Shown: positions 1 to 8,060, counted from the stretch's first letter. The stretch: DNA of 64,000 bases from an uncultured Myxococcales bacterium (GCA_937980205.1 CALJKW010000033.1:1-64000); one strand, 5' to 3'. The notes: generated by a model from the sequence alone, not told the origin. Translations and numbers: made by a program.

Positions 1-347
1 GAACGGCCCTCAACTACCGTGACCGGTGCACCATCAAGAAGCGCGCTCATGCTCAGGTGGCTCACCCGCCAAACGTACTCGGCGTTCTCGACACTCACTC
101 CCATCCAGACGTTCGACGGGACGCCCCGCCGCCGTGCGTAGTGCGCCATTCGTTCGGCGCGCTTCGTCAACACCTGAAACTGGTGCTGCGTCGCCCGCTG
201 CATCACGTCGAACACGCGGTCCACGTAGCCGTCGGGAACGTGCTCATGGAAGAGATCGGACATGCTGTTCACGAAGATCAGCCGCCCCGCCCTCCATCGA
301 AGAGGGAGTTCGAGGGCACTTGGCACCAGGCGGAGGTCGAACCTCAC
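1..347 (-). CDS. DUF5131 (phage Gp37/Gp68-like) protein, 5'-truncated and cut by window edge
   Basis: The minus strand reads open from a GTG at 347 to the window edge. The translation contains the family core: RLIFVNSMSDLFHEHVPD, a helix ending in FQVLTKRAERM, and VWMGVSVEN. These match the Gp37/Gp68 (DUF5131) family, found in phages and mobile elements and often paired with three-Cys-motif partner proteins. Normal members start about 50 residues earlier with a WNPVTGC...CxxCYA segment; no frame upstream encodes it here. The GTG overlaps the TGA of the upstream ORF in a GTGA, so it may be translated, but the Cys motif is missing. Resemblance to the family also fades after VSVEN. Seen: core motifs and truncation. 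Inferred: a remnant of a mobile-element gene. Confidence 0.6.
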   Translation of the reverse strand, partial: MRFDLRLVPSALELPLRWRAGRLIFVNSMSDLFHEHVPDGYVDRVFDVMQRATQHQFQVLTKRAERMAHYARRRGVPSNVWMGVSVENAEYVWRVSHLSMSALLDGAPVTVVEGR

Positions 348-1053
348 TCGTCGCTGCCACTCTCGTCGCCGAGCCTCACTTCGAGTCGATGCAAAACAGC
401 GTACTCGCCCCCGTTCCACCGTCTTTCGAGCGCTCGGAGCGTTCGAGCCGGAGCGTCGTATTCAAGGTCGAGTATCCAGCCTCTTCGCGGATGCCTGTCC
501 GGCGAGGGGAGCCCGTCTGCGGCCGCGGTCTCCAGAGCTTTCCTCAGCAACTGCGCCGCCGGTCGCCGAAGCCCAATCCCGCTCGGAAGCGTCTTTCGCG
601 GGACAGCGGTGACTTCTGCGTCCACAACCTGGGGCCCATTCCTCCGCCCCCCCACGGCCTGTCCTTCTCAAACTCCGACTGCGGCCGAGACGGCGAATAG
701 TGGAGCTTCGTCACGCGATAGGTCCCGCGCTCATCCACGGCGTCGCGCTGTTCTTGCCAGTACGCCTGCTTCGACGAGAAGCGAATCGACAGATGAATAT
801 CGGCGGAGATTGCCGATTCGAGCGCGGCCACCAGGTCGCTTGTCGCGAGCGGGTACGCAAGGTCCTTGCCGATTTTCTCCTTCGACGAATCAACCTTCAC
901 AGTCGGCATGACCCTCTCGCTTTCCGGCACGCGGGGAACCGCCTCGCCGCCTACGGTCACTTGGAGGTCGAAGACCTCCCCGCCGCGGTGGACACGTTGC
1001 CCGTCGTGAAGCTCGTTGCGACTACGCAGTAGGCGGTTTCCCATGTCGAGCAA
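344..1053 (-). CDS. Hypothetical protein, probably frameshifted in a G7 tract
   Basis: Two overlapping minus-strand frames each look protein-like on one side of a G7 run (C7 on the plus strand at 647-653). The upstream frame gives VGGEAVPRVPESERV, then MPTVKVDSS and LATSDLVAALESAISADIHL. The downstream frame gives GWILDLEYDAPARTLRALER and EYAVLHRLEVRLGDES, ending at 344. Joining them with a one-base shift in the run yields one plausible soluble protein. I do not recognise the family. The start is uncertain: ATG at 1053 or 1044, both overlapping the upstream gene, or ATG at 909 behind GAGAGGG. It lies between two other minus-strand genes in the lower-GC accessory stretch and overlaps the DUF5131 fragment by four bases. 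Confidence 0.45.
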
Positions 1054-1420
1054 TGACGTCGTTCAAGTTGTTGAACCACTCCAATCTCAAGGCGCTCAGC
1101 TTGCTGACCCACGGAGCGACGACGGTCATGAGACTCGAAGCTTCTTCCCATGAAAGCTGTGAAGCCTCCCCCGAAAGCTCGCTGTAGCGCACGGTCTCGG
1201 TATCTGGAGGTCGCTTGGCGGGCTCAATGAGCACTGGCGCTTCATAGGATGCAGCACGCTGAAGGACCCTGATGTCGTCGGACTTCAGCGAGGGCATCAC
1301 GATCTTCACGAAGAGAATGAACCGCTGCTGATGCTGGTCTTCAAAGGTCATCGAGAGCGACCCACCGTCTCGAATCATTTCGGCGTCGATGAACACATGC
1401 GGTGTCGGCAAGGTGCCCAT
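1022..1420 (-). CDS. Hypothetical protein, 132 aa
   Basis: The ATG at 1420 is preceded by a strong AGGAGG, six bases away, so the start is well supported. The translation has no signal peptide or membrane segment and mixes beta-like stretches (SLSMTFEDQHQQRFILFVKI) with a C-terminal helix (LSALRLEWFNNLNDVIARHG). I do not recognise the family. It is the first gene of a minus-strand run that continues into the frameshifted hypothetical and the DUF5131 fragment. Base composition is visibly less GC-rich than the rest of the window, fitting an accessory origin. No function can be assigned. Confidence 0.6.
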   Translation of the reverse strand: MGTLPTPHVFIDAEMIRDGGSLSMTFEDQHQQRFILFVKIVMPSLKSDDIRVLQRAASYEAPVLIEPAKRPPDTETVRYSELSGEASQLSWEEASSLMTVVAPWVSKLSALRLEWFNNLNDVIARHGKPPTA

Positions 1421-1488
1421 TCAGTCCCTCCTGTTTCGGGCTCCGTTTGCTGCTGCCTCGCTGCTACCCGGCCCACCCGGACAAGACA

Positions 1489-1530
1489 AAGCCCGTAGCC
1501 CTCTCGGTAAACCTTGAGGGCTACGGGCTT
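1489..1530 (-). terminator. Intrinsic terminator of tRNA-Pro
   Basis: A perfect 15-bp inverted repeat (arms 1489-1503 and 1516-1530) has a 12-base loop, followed on the minus strand by TTTGTCTTGT. It starts 7 bases beyond the tRNA 3' end. Stem length, GC content and the T-rich tail fit rho-independent termination. Confidence 0.85.
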
Positions 1531-1537
1531 CTTTGAG

Positions 1538-1611
1538 TCGGGGAGACAGGATTTGAACCTGCGACCCCTTGGTCCCGAACCAAGTGCTCTACCAGGCTGA
1601 GCCACTCCCCG
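1538..1611 (-). tRNA. tRNA-Pro (anticodon CGG)
   Basis: A 74-base cloverleaf reads on the minus strand: acceptor arms CGGGGAG/CTCCCCG with discriminator A, a D arm with GCTCAGCCTGGTAGAGC, anticodon stem CTTGG/CCAAG around loop TTCGGGA, and T arm with GGTTCAAATCC. The anticodon is CGG, reading the proline codon CCG. CCA is not encoded. The 3' end faces the low-GC accessory stretch at 1-1420, the orientation expected if the tRNA 3' end was used as an integration site. Confidence 0.95.
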
Positions 1612-1843
1612 ATTTCTGTTCCGTCCTCTAAGACGTGACGGGCACCCCGGTCAAGGCTGACGACGCGCGCCTCTGCTGCTCAGAGCATCTGGCCTCCCCC
1701 TGTCACGCGCGCGCCACTAAGAGTCTCCGCGACTCCGTCCGCGGTTTGCCTCGCCGCGTTGATCCCTCTAGGGTCCGCGCCGCCGTATCGATCGAACTCC
1801 GCAGTCACAAACCGCAGTTCTTGATCCGAGGGGAGCAACGCAC
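1612..1843. other. Divergent upstream region of tRNA-Pro and the radical SAM cassette
   Basis: This 232-base gap holds the tRNA promoter on the minus strand. On the plus strand it holds the leader of the 176-aa gene, ending in a good ribosome site (GAGGGGAG, about 8 bases before the ATG at 1844). I see no convincing -35/-10 pair for the plus strand and no further ORF with coding character. Confidence 0.5.
1625..1654 (-). promoter_or_regulatory. Sigma-70-type promoter of tRNA-Pro
   Basis: On the minus strand TTGACC (1654-1649) and TAGAGG (1630-1625) are separated by 18 bases. The second box ends 13 bases before the first tRNA base. A shifted reading, TTAGAG, gives 17-base spacing. Position and consensus match support a housekeeping promoter for the tRNA. 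Confidence 0.6.
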
Positions 1844-2374
1844 ATGGCCGTTCAGAGAACCGGTGGTACCGGCAGCGTCGGTGGCGCCAACGTCATCCGC
1901 CCGATGTACGGCGTCTTCATCCGCGACCAGGTCGCGCAGTACCGCAACATGCTCAACGTCACGCTGAGCGACCTCAAGACGGGCATCAAGGAAGGCCAGC
2001 CCGGCAAGAAGGCGATTCCGCGCGACGGAATCCTCCAGGGCTCCGAGCTCACCAAGGCGAAGAAGGCCGCCGTCGCCGTCGACAAGGCCATCAAGCAGCT
2101 CAAGCCCGTCTTCGGTGACACCCTCCCTGCTGCCAACCTGAACGCCGGCCGCAACGCGCTCGGCCGCCCCGGCGGCGGACAGTTCGTCGCCCTCTACGGC
2201 GTCGTCCTCGCCGACGACCTCACCAAGTACCGCCGCGGCATCTCCTCCGACATCGAGAAGATCCAGGCCGCCATCGACGGCGGTCAGCTCGCCGGCGCCG
2301 CCAAGACCGAGGCCCAGAAGGCCATCAAGAACCTCAACTCCGCGCTCAAGGCCCTCGGCACCGCCACCTGGTAG
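1844..2374 (+). CDS. Duplicated YGV-motif protein, putative radical SAM substrate
   Basis: This is a 176-aa basic protein with no signal peptide or membrane helix. It is built of two related halves, each with the pattern Y-G-V-x3-D-x4-Y-R: residues 22-34 (YGVFIRDQVAQYR) and 118-130 (YGVVLADDLTKYR). Each is followed by an amphipathic helical stretch rich in Lys and Ala. Gly-rich segments precede each half (residues 7-14, 107-112). The start is fixed by GAGGGGAG upstream. Its stop lies 13 bases before a radical SAM/SPASM gene, itself overlapped by a zinc-ribbon gene. I do not recognise the family. Inference: the protein, or its repeated tyrosine-containing motif, is the substrate of the neighbouring enzyme. 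A carrier or structural partner role is also possible. Confidence 0.75.
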   Translation: MAVQRTGGTGSVGGANVIRPMYGVFIRDQVAQYRNMLNVTLSDLKTGIKEGQPGKKAIPRDGILQGSELTKAKKAAVAVDKAIKQLKPVFGDTLPAANLNAGRNALGRPGGGQFVALYGVVLADDLTKYRRGISSDIEKIQAAIDGGQLAGAAKTEAQKAIKNLNSALKALGTATW

Positions 2375-2387
2375 CCGACCGCAGCCC

Positions 2388-3665
2388 GTGTTCGGAACCC
2401 CAGACCCCAACGACTACGTCCTCGCGCGCGCAGTGTCCGACGATGACCTGCGCGCGTGCAGGCCGGTCTACGCCGTCTGGGAGATCACCCTGAAGTGCGA
2501 CCTCGCCTGCAACCACTGCGGCTCCCGCGCCGGGCGGGCGAGGACCAAAGAGCTCTCCACCGAAGAGTGCCTCGACGTCGTCGCCCAGCTCGCCAGGCTC
2601 GGCTGCCGCGAGGTCACCATCATCGGCGGCGAGGCCTACCTCCGTAAGGACTGGACCGAGATCATCCGCGCCATCCGCGCGCACGGCATGCAGTCGACGA
2701 TGACCTCCGGCGGCAAGAACCTCACCGAGGAGCGCGTCGCCGCCGCCGCCGAAGCCGGGCTGCAGGGCGTCTCCATCTCCATCGACGGCCTCGAGCAGAC
2801 GCACGATCGCATCCGCGGCGTGCAGGGCTCGTTCAAGAACGCGCTCGCCGCCATCGAGCGCCTCAAGCGCCACGGCATCACCGTCGGCTGCAACACGCAG
2901 ATCAACGCGCTCTCCTGGCGCGAGCTGCCGCAGGTGATGGAGACCATCATCCAGGCCGGCGCCACCCACTGGCAGACGCAGCTCACCGTCGCGATGGGCA
3001 ACGCGGTCGATCATCCCGAGCTGCTGCTCCAGCCGTACCAGCTGCTCGAGATGTACCCGATGCTCGCGCAGCTCTACATCGAGGGCCTCGAGCGCGGCCT
3101 GCTCATGGTCCCCGGAAACAACATCGGCTACTTCGGCCCCTACGAGCACCTCTGGCGCGGTGGCCCCAACCGCGACAACCACTGGCTCGGCTGCAACGCC
3201 GGCCAGAACACCATCGGCCTCGAAGCCGACGGCACCATCAAGGGCTGCCCCTCACTGCCCACCAAGGGCTACGCCGGCGGCAACATCCGCGACCTCTCCC
3301 TCGAGGAGATCTGGGTCAACGCCCCCGAGCTCAACTTCACGCGAGACCGCACCGTCAAGGACGTCTGGGGGCGGTGCGGCTCCTGCTACTACGCCGACGT
3401 CTGCCGCGGCGGCTGCTCGTGGACGACGACCGTGCTGTTCGGCAAGCCCGGCAACAACCCCTACTGCCACTACCGCGCGCTGCAGCTCGCCAAAGAGGGC
3501 AAGCGCGAGCGCGTCGTGCGCACGAAGCCCGCTCCGGGGCTGCCGTTCGATCAAGGCCTGTTCGAGCTCGTCGTCGAGGACCTCGACGCTCCGCTGCCGG
3601 CCGAGGTGCCGAGCACCCTGCCCGCTCCGCGCGGCCGCGCGCTGCGGCTGCCCGTGGTGACCTGA
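2388..3665 (+). CDS. Radical SAM/SPASM-domain maturase
   Basis: This 425-aa protein has the radical SAM cluster motif CDLACNHC (Cys37, Cys41, Cys44), the SAM-binding GGEAYLR segment and SISIDG in the barrel. A C-terminal SPASM region follows with cysteines in LGCNAG, KGCPS, CGSCYYADVCRGGC and NPYCHYR, enough to bind auxiliary Fe-S clusters. SPASM enzymes typically modify ribosomally made peptides or proteins (as in PqqE, MftC and anSME); which reaction occurs here cannot be told. The GTG start sits 13 bases after the 176-aa gene, and the TGA overlaps the next ATG in TGATG, so the three genes are probably one transcript. A Pro-rich tail follows the domain. Class is certain, substrate is inferred. 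Confidence 0.92.
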   Translation: MFGTPDPNDYVLARAVSDDDLRACRPVYAVWEITLKCDLACNHCGSRAGRARTKELSTEECLDVVAQLARLGCREVTIIGGEAYLRKDWTEIIRAIRAHGMQSTMTSGGKNLTEERVAAAAEAGLQGVSISIDGLEQTHDRIRGVQGSFKNALAAIERLKRHGITVGCNTQINALSWRELPQVMETIIQAGATHWQTQLTVAMGNAVDHPELLLQPYQLLEMYPMLAQLYIEGLERGLLMVPGNNIGYFGPYEHLWRGGPNRDNHWLGCNAGQNTIGLEADGTIKGCPSLPTKGYAGGNIRDLSLEEIWVNAPELNFTRDRTVKDVWGRCGSCYYADVCRGGCSWTTTVLFGKPGNNPYCHYRALQLAKEGKRERVVRTKPAPGLPFDQGLFELVVEDLDAPLPAEVPSTLPAPRGRALRLPVVT

Positions 3666-3907
3666 TGCCGCGGCTGCCCGAGAAGCGCGTCGACTGGCGG
3701 CACGCTCGCATCAAGGGCCGCCTGCCTCCGCGGCTCGTGCGCTGCCCCGGCGGAGAGTGCGGCCAGTACATCTACGCCGGTGGGAAGACGTGTCCGCACT
3801 GTGGCGGGACGCTCGTGACGCTGAGGCGGAAGCAGCTCGCGGCTCTGCGGAAGGCTGAGCGCGCTGCGGAGAAGCTGCGGGAGATTCTCGGCTCGCTGCC
3901 CGAATAG
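3665..3907 (+). CDS. Small zinc-ribbon protein of the radical SAM cassette
   Basis: This 80-aa basic protein starts at the ATG that overlaps the radical SAM stop by one base. A rubredoxin/zinc-ribbon-like knuckle pair is visible: RCPGGECGQYIY and KTCPHCGGTL, giving C-x4-C and C-x2-C. A C-terminal helix rich in Lys, Arg and Glu follows. This could bind zinc and mediate protein or nucleic-acid contacts. By coupling it is probably an accessory protein of the modification cassette, for example a substrate-recognition element, but nothing in the sequence proves that. Confidence 0.7.
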   Translation: MPRLPEKRVDWRHARIKGRLPPRLVRCPGGECGQYIYAGGKTCPHCGGTLVTLRRKQLAALRKAERAAEKLREILGSLPE

Positions 3908-4018
3908 GACGCGAAGGACGCCGGGCTCGAGAGGCCGCCCATCGGGTGTCCACCTGCCCGCTTCGACTCCGCGCTTCGCGCTCCGCTCAGCGTTAACGGC
4001 GGCGCTTCGACACTTCGA

Positions 4019-4336
4019 CTACGGCCCGCCGTCGGGCAGCGACATCATCGGCTCGTCGGGCTTCGCGAGCCCGCAGCGGATCTTCCCGGCCTTGGTGTCG
4101 ATGAGGCGGCAGTCGCAGCCGATGCCGCCGTCCATCGGCTTGAGCAGGTCGTTGCAGTACTCGTCCTGCTCCATCGACGGCGGGTTGCTGCCCTCGGCGG
4201 CCGAGGCGGTGCGCAGGCACGCGTCGCGCTCGACCGAGTTGATCGCGCAGTCGCACAGCTTCTCGGAGAGCTGGCGGCAGGCGCTCTTGCACCCCGCGAG
4301 GGAGAGCGCAGCGACGATGAGCACGAGCAGACGCAT
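4019..4336 (-). CDS. Cys-rich lipoprotein, 105 aa
   Basis: The N-terminus MRLLVLIVAALSLAGCKS is a clear lipoprotein signal with lipobox LAGC. The mature part has about eight further cysteines (CRQLSEKLCDCAIN, DACLR, EYCNDL, GCDCRL, IRCG), suggesting a small disulfide-bonded envelope domain. It starts 24 bases downstream of the arginase-family gene on the same strand and may be co-transcribed. No family was recognised. Confidence 0.7.
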   Translation of the reverse strand: MRLLVLIVAALSLAGCKSACRQLSEKLCDCAINSVERDACLRTASAAEGSNPPSMEQDEYCNDLLKPMDGGIGCDCRLIDTKAGKIRCGLAKPDEPMMSLPDGGP

Positions 4337-4360
4337 GAGCGGCGCGGCACCTTGCCAGAG

Positions 4361-5425
4361 TCAGCTCAACGCCGCCATCACCGTCGCCTCGAAGTAGCGC
4401 GCGGCGAGGCCCACGGTGCGCTCCACGCTGTCCGGCTTCGGAGTGATCGTCGGCGCCACCTCCATCACGTCGCCGCCGATGATGCTCGGCCCCAGGCGCC
4501 CGATGAGCTCCAGCAGCCACTCGGGCGTGAGCCCCTTCGGCTCCGGAGTCCCCGTCGCGTCCGCCCACGCTTCGTCCGTCCCGTCCACGTCATTCGAGAA
4601 GTAGACGCCGCTGACGCCCAGCGATTTCACGTGCGCCACCACGTCGTCGAGCGCCTTCGCCGGGTTCGCGAGGACCTCCTCGGCCCAGAACTGGCGGACG
4701 TCGCAGGTCGACTCCCAGTGCTCCTTCGTCTTGCCGGAGGCGCGGATGCCGAGCTGCACGAGCCGCTTCCGGCGGCCGATGGCCTCGTTCGCGTGCCAGC
4801 TCCACGTCGCGAAGCAGTACTTGATGCCCAGCCGCTTCTCGAGCAGGTCGGTGTGCGCGTCGGGCTGCACCACGCTGATCTGCTTCCGCCGCGCCAGCGC
4901 CATCACGCCCGGGAGCGCGGTCGAGTGATCTCCGCCGAGCGCGAACGGCTTCACCTGAGGGTTGAGCGAGAAGATGAGCTCCCACGCGCGCTCGGCGATC
5001 GACAGCGGAGACACCGGCAGCGGCTCGACGATGCCGGGATAGATCGCCGCGCGCACCTCGGCGAGCTGCTCTTGCGACAGCATCTCGTCGTGCAGCAGCT
5101 GCGGCACCACGAACACGTCGCCGAGATCCAACAGGCCGGGGTGCAGCTTGCCCCTCTCGAGCAGCGCGAGGCGGATCGCCTGGGGCCCCAGGTTCGAGCC
5201 GCGGCGGAAGCCGGCGCCGACGTCGCTCGGGATCCCGAGCAGCACGGCCTTCGCCTGGGAGATCTGCGAGAGGCGCTCGCGGAACTTCGCCTGCACCTCT
5301 TCCTCCGTCTTCACCCCGTACAGCTGGCGCTGCAGCGCGAGCTGCTGCGCCCTGCCGGTGGAGAAGAGGAAGATGCCTCCGCCTGGCGGACGCAAGATCG
5401 TCGCGAGCTCGTCGATCGGGTTCAT
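4361..5425 (-). CDS. Arginase/agmatinase family hydrolase
   Basis: A 354-aa ureohydrolase-fold protein. Metal-binding motifs are visible: GGDHS, QPDAHTD, and NDVDGTD followed by TGTPEPKGLT. The last departs from the usual DxDxxDPxxxPG because the DP is DE and the following loop is altered, so the exact substrate (arginine, agmatine, formiminoglutamate or a related guanidino compound) cannot be named. About 80 N-terminal residues precede the fold. The ATG at 5425 was chosen over an open frame reaching 5881 because the upstream part lies antisense to the next gene and has no protein character. Cytoplasmic, Mn-dependent by family. Confidence 0.85.
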   Translation of the reverse strand: MNPIDELATILRPPGGGIFLFSTGRAQQLALQRQLYGVKTEEEVQAKFRERLSQISQAKAVLLGIPSDVGAGFRRGSNLGPQAIRLALLERGKLHPGLLDLGDVFVVPQLLHDEMLSQEQLAEVRAAIYPGIVEPLPVSPLSIAERAWELIFSLNPQVKPFALGGDHSTALPGVMALARRKQISVVQPDAHTDLLEKRLGIKYCFATWSWHANEAIGRRKRLVQLGIRASGKTKEHWESTCDVRQFWAEEVLANPAKALDDVVAHVKSLGVSGVYFSNDVDGTDEAWADATGTPEPKGLTPEWLLELIGRLGPSIIGGDVMEVAPTITPKPDSVERTVGLAARYFEATVMAALS

Positions 5426-5531
5426 CGCTCCCGACTCTCTAGCAGCAGCGCCCTTCAGGCGCCGCCGCCGCGCGTCACCGCCCGCCTCGCGTGTTGACGG
5501 CCTCGACGAGATGAGGTGATGGGTCGCCTGC

Positions 5532-8060
5532 ATGCCCCTGCTCCGCGCTGCTCCCGTCGTGCTCCTGCTGCTCGCCGGCTGCCGCAACGGCGGCGTGATG
5601 ACCGCGACCTCCGAGGTGTCGGCCGCGCCCGGCTCGCTCGCCTTCGGCCCGCTCCCGGTCGGAGCAGAGCTGTCGCTCGACCTCGAGCTGCGAAACTCCG
5701 GCCGCGCGCCCGCACCGCTCGCGTTGAAGGTCGACGGCCCCTTCGCGCTCGGCGCGCCGCCTCCCACCGAGATCGGCGGTGGAAGCTCCGTCACCGTCTC
5801 GATCACCTTCGCTCCTCGCGCGCTCGGCGCGGCCTCCGGCACGCTCTCGCTCGGAGACGGGCTGCCCACCGTGCCGCTCACCGGCGAGGGCGTCGCTCCC
5901 TGCCAGCCGTCTCAGGTCTGCCGCGCCGCGCAGTTCGACCTCACCACCCGCTCCTGCGTCGAGGCTCCGGCCGCCGAGGGCTCCGCCTGCTCCGCTCCCT
6001 GCCTGTCGGGACAGGGCACGTGCCGCGGCGGCTACTGCACCGGCAACGCCACCAGCTGCGTCGACGGCAACGCGTGCACGCTCGACGCCTGCGGCCTCGA
6101 CGGAGGCTGCTTTCACCCCGACGTCCAGTGCCCCGTCGACGACCCCTGCCAGTCCGTCTTCTGCGACGTCGCCACCGGCTGCGGCTCGACGCCCGTCAGC
6201 GACGGCACCCCATGCGGCGAGGCCCTCTGCGAGGGCGCGAACATCTGCCTCGGCGGAAAGTGCCAGTTCCGCATGCGTCCCAACGCCCTGCTCGACTGCC
6301 GCTACACGGCGCTGTCGGCCGGGCCGCAACACACCTGCGCTGTGACGCGCGGCCGCGAGGTGCGGTGCTGGGGAGAAAATGGTCGAGACCAGCTCGCTCG
6401 CGGCTTCAGCCAGGACGTGGCTCCTCCCGGCCTCGCGTCAGGGCTCTCCGCCGTGCGGAGCGTGGCCGCGAGCGCCCGCACCGTCTGGGTCTCGCGCGAG
6501 CCCGGCGAAGTGGCACAGACGAACGGCCCGACCGTCCTGCCCATCGACGCGTCCGCGCTCGCCACCGGCCTCGGCAACCAGGTGTGCGGCCTCGAGCGCG
6601 GCGCGGTGCGCTGCGGCGCAGAGGACTCGGGCGTCGTCGAGCTGGCGCAGGGCGTGGTCGCGCTCGCGATGGCCGAGCCCCGCGGGCTCTCCGCGCCCGG
6701 CGAGCTGTGCGTCGTCTTCGGCGACGGCGGAGTCAGCTGCGGTGACGGCGGCACGCTCGTGCACCTCTCAACGCCCGGCCCGGCGACCTCGGTCGCCACC
6801 GCCGGTCGCGGCACCGGCTGCGCGCTGGTCGGCGACCGCGCCTGGTGCTGGGGCGCGCTCGCCGACGCCGGTCTCCCCTCCGACGGCGACGCCGGCGTGG
6901 CCGCGCTCGCCTGCAACCCCGGGCGGCTGTTCGGCGCTCCCGCCGTCTGCCTGGCGCGAGGCAGCCGCATCGAGTGCGCCGGCGACAACCTCGTCGCCAT
7001 CCAGGCGGCCATGCCCGCGCCCGCGGTGGCCGTCTCCATCGGGGGCATGCACGCGTGCGCGCTGCTGGAGGACGGCCAGGTCGCGTGCTGGGGCACGAAC
7101 ACCAGCGGACAGCTCGGAGACCGCAGCAACCAGCCCCTGGGCGTGCAGCTGCGCGACGCCCAGGCCACCTGGCTCGGCACCGCCGAGCGCGACGTGCTGT
7201 ACGAGGCGGGCGGAGCGGTGCGCGCGCTCGACTCGGCCACCACCGTCGCCAACGACGCCGGCGCCACGGTGCTCACCTCGACGCCGCGCACGCTGCCGGG
7301 GCCGCGCGCAGGTTATGCCGCAGGGTGCCGCTGTGACGCGCGCGACGCCGGCGTGTTCTGCGCGGGCGTGGGGCCGCTGCCGGGCGGTCTGCCCGAGGCG
7401 TGCGCCGCCGTCGTGTCGCCCTCCGGCGGCTCGACCTGCGTCGGCGCCGGAGCCCTGGTGCGGTGCTACGCGCGCGCGGACGGCGGAGCCGTGGAGGTCG
7501 GCGCGTGGGACGCCGGCGGCCAGGTCAGGCTGCTGCGCGCCCCGTTCGGCCGCGGCGTCTGCGCGGTGCTGCACGACGGCGCGGTGCGCTGCGACGGCCT
7601 CGCCGGCTCGGCGGCCGAGCCCGAGTCGCTCGGGGCGGTGAAAGAGCTCTGCCTCGGCGATCTCTCGTCCGGAGGCGGGTGCGCGCTGCTCGACGGCGGC
7701 ACGCTGCAGTGCTGGGGGCCGTGTTCCGGCTCGCCCACCCCGCGGGTGCCGCTGGGCGCCTGGCCCGTCGTCCGCGGGCTCGCGTGTGGCGCCAGCCACG
7801 TCTGCGCGCTCGGCGGCGTCAACGTGGTGCAGTGCTGGGGCGACGGCAGCAATGGCCAGCTCGGGCGCGACGGGCCGCGCAGCGTCTCTGCGGTCACCGT
7901 GCCGATGCCGGAGGCGGTGCAGAGCATCGCGGCGGGCGCCGGCTACACCTGCGCGCTGCTCCAGTCGGGCAGGCTCGCCTGCTGGGGTGACAACTTCCTC
8001 GCCCAGCTCGGGGTGCCGGCGCTCAACACCCGCCTGACCCCGCGCCTCGTGCGCGAGTGA
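5532..8060 (+). CDS. RCC1-repeat lipoprotein
   Basis: An 842-aa lipoprotein (signal MPLLRAAPVVLLLLAGC). The first about 100 mature residues look like an ASH-type beta-sandwich (SLAFGPLPVGAELSLDLELRN, ending VPLTGEGV). A Cys-rich section follows (residues about 120-250). The rest carries RCC1-type blades with the signature CAL..G.V.CWG...GQLG: TCAVTRGREVRCWGENG, ACALLEDGQVACWGTN, VCALGGVNVVQCWGDG and TCALLQSGRLACWGDN, plus degenerate blades between. This would form a beta-propeller anchored in the envelope. Such proteins are abundant in myxobacteria, and ligands are generally unknown. It is divergent from the arginase-family gene. Confidence 0.85.
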   Translation: MPLLRAAPVVLLLLAGCRNGGVMTATSEVSAAPGSLAFGPLPVGAELSLDLELRNSGRAPAPLALKVDGPFALGAPPPTEIGGGSSVTVSITFAPRALGAASGTLSLGDGLPTVPLTGEGVAPCQPSQVCRAAQFDLTTRSCVEAPAAEGSACSAPCLSGQGTCRGGYCTGNATSCVDGNACTLDACGLDGGCFHPDVQCPVDDPCQSVFCDVATGCGSTPVSDGTPCGEALCEGANICLGGKCQFRMRPNALLDCRYTALSAGPQHTCAVTRGREVRCWGENGRDQLARGFSQDVAPPGLASGLSAVRSVAASARTVWVSREPGEVAQTNGPTVLPIDASALATGLGNQVCGLERGAVRCGAEDSGVVELAQGVVALAMAEPRGLSAPGELCVVFGDGGVSCGDGGTLVHLSTPGPATSVATAGRGTGCALVGDRAWCWGALADAGLPSDGDAGVAALACNPGRLFGAPAVCLARGSRIECAGDNLVAIQAAMPAPAVAVSIGGMHACALLEDGQVACWGTNTSGQLGDRSNQPLGVQLRDAQATWLGTAERDVLYEAGGAVRALDSATTVANDAGATVLTSTPRTLPGPRAGYAAGCRCDARDAGVFCAGVGPLPGGLPEACAAVVSPSGGSTCVGAGALVRCYARADGGAVEVGAWDAGGQVRLLRAPFGRGVCAVLHDGAVRCDGLAGSAAEPESLGAVKELCLGDLSSGGGCALLDGGTLQCWGPCSGSPTPRVPLGAWPVVRGLACGASHVCALGGVNVVQCWGDGSNGQLGRDGPRSVSAVTVPMPEAVQSIAAGAGYTCALLQSGRLACWGDNFLAQLGVPALNTRLTPRLVRE

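Noticed and set aside
1375..1605. ORF starting MAQPGRALGSGPRGRRFKSC on the minus strand
   Set aside because: It is the translation of tRNA-Pro itself, a common false gene.
4437..5425. Arginase-family altered third motif as evidence of inactivity
   Set aside because: The Asp ligands in GGDHS, DAHTD and DVDGTD are all present, so loss of activity is not supported.
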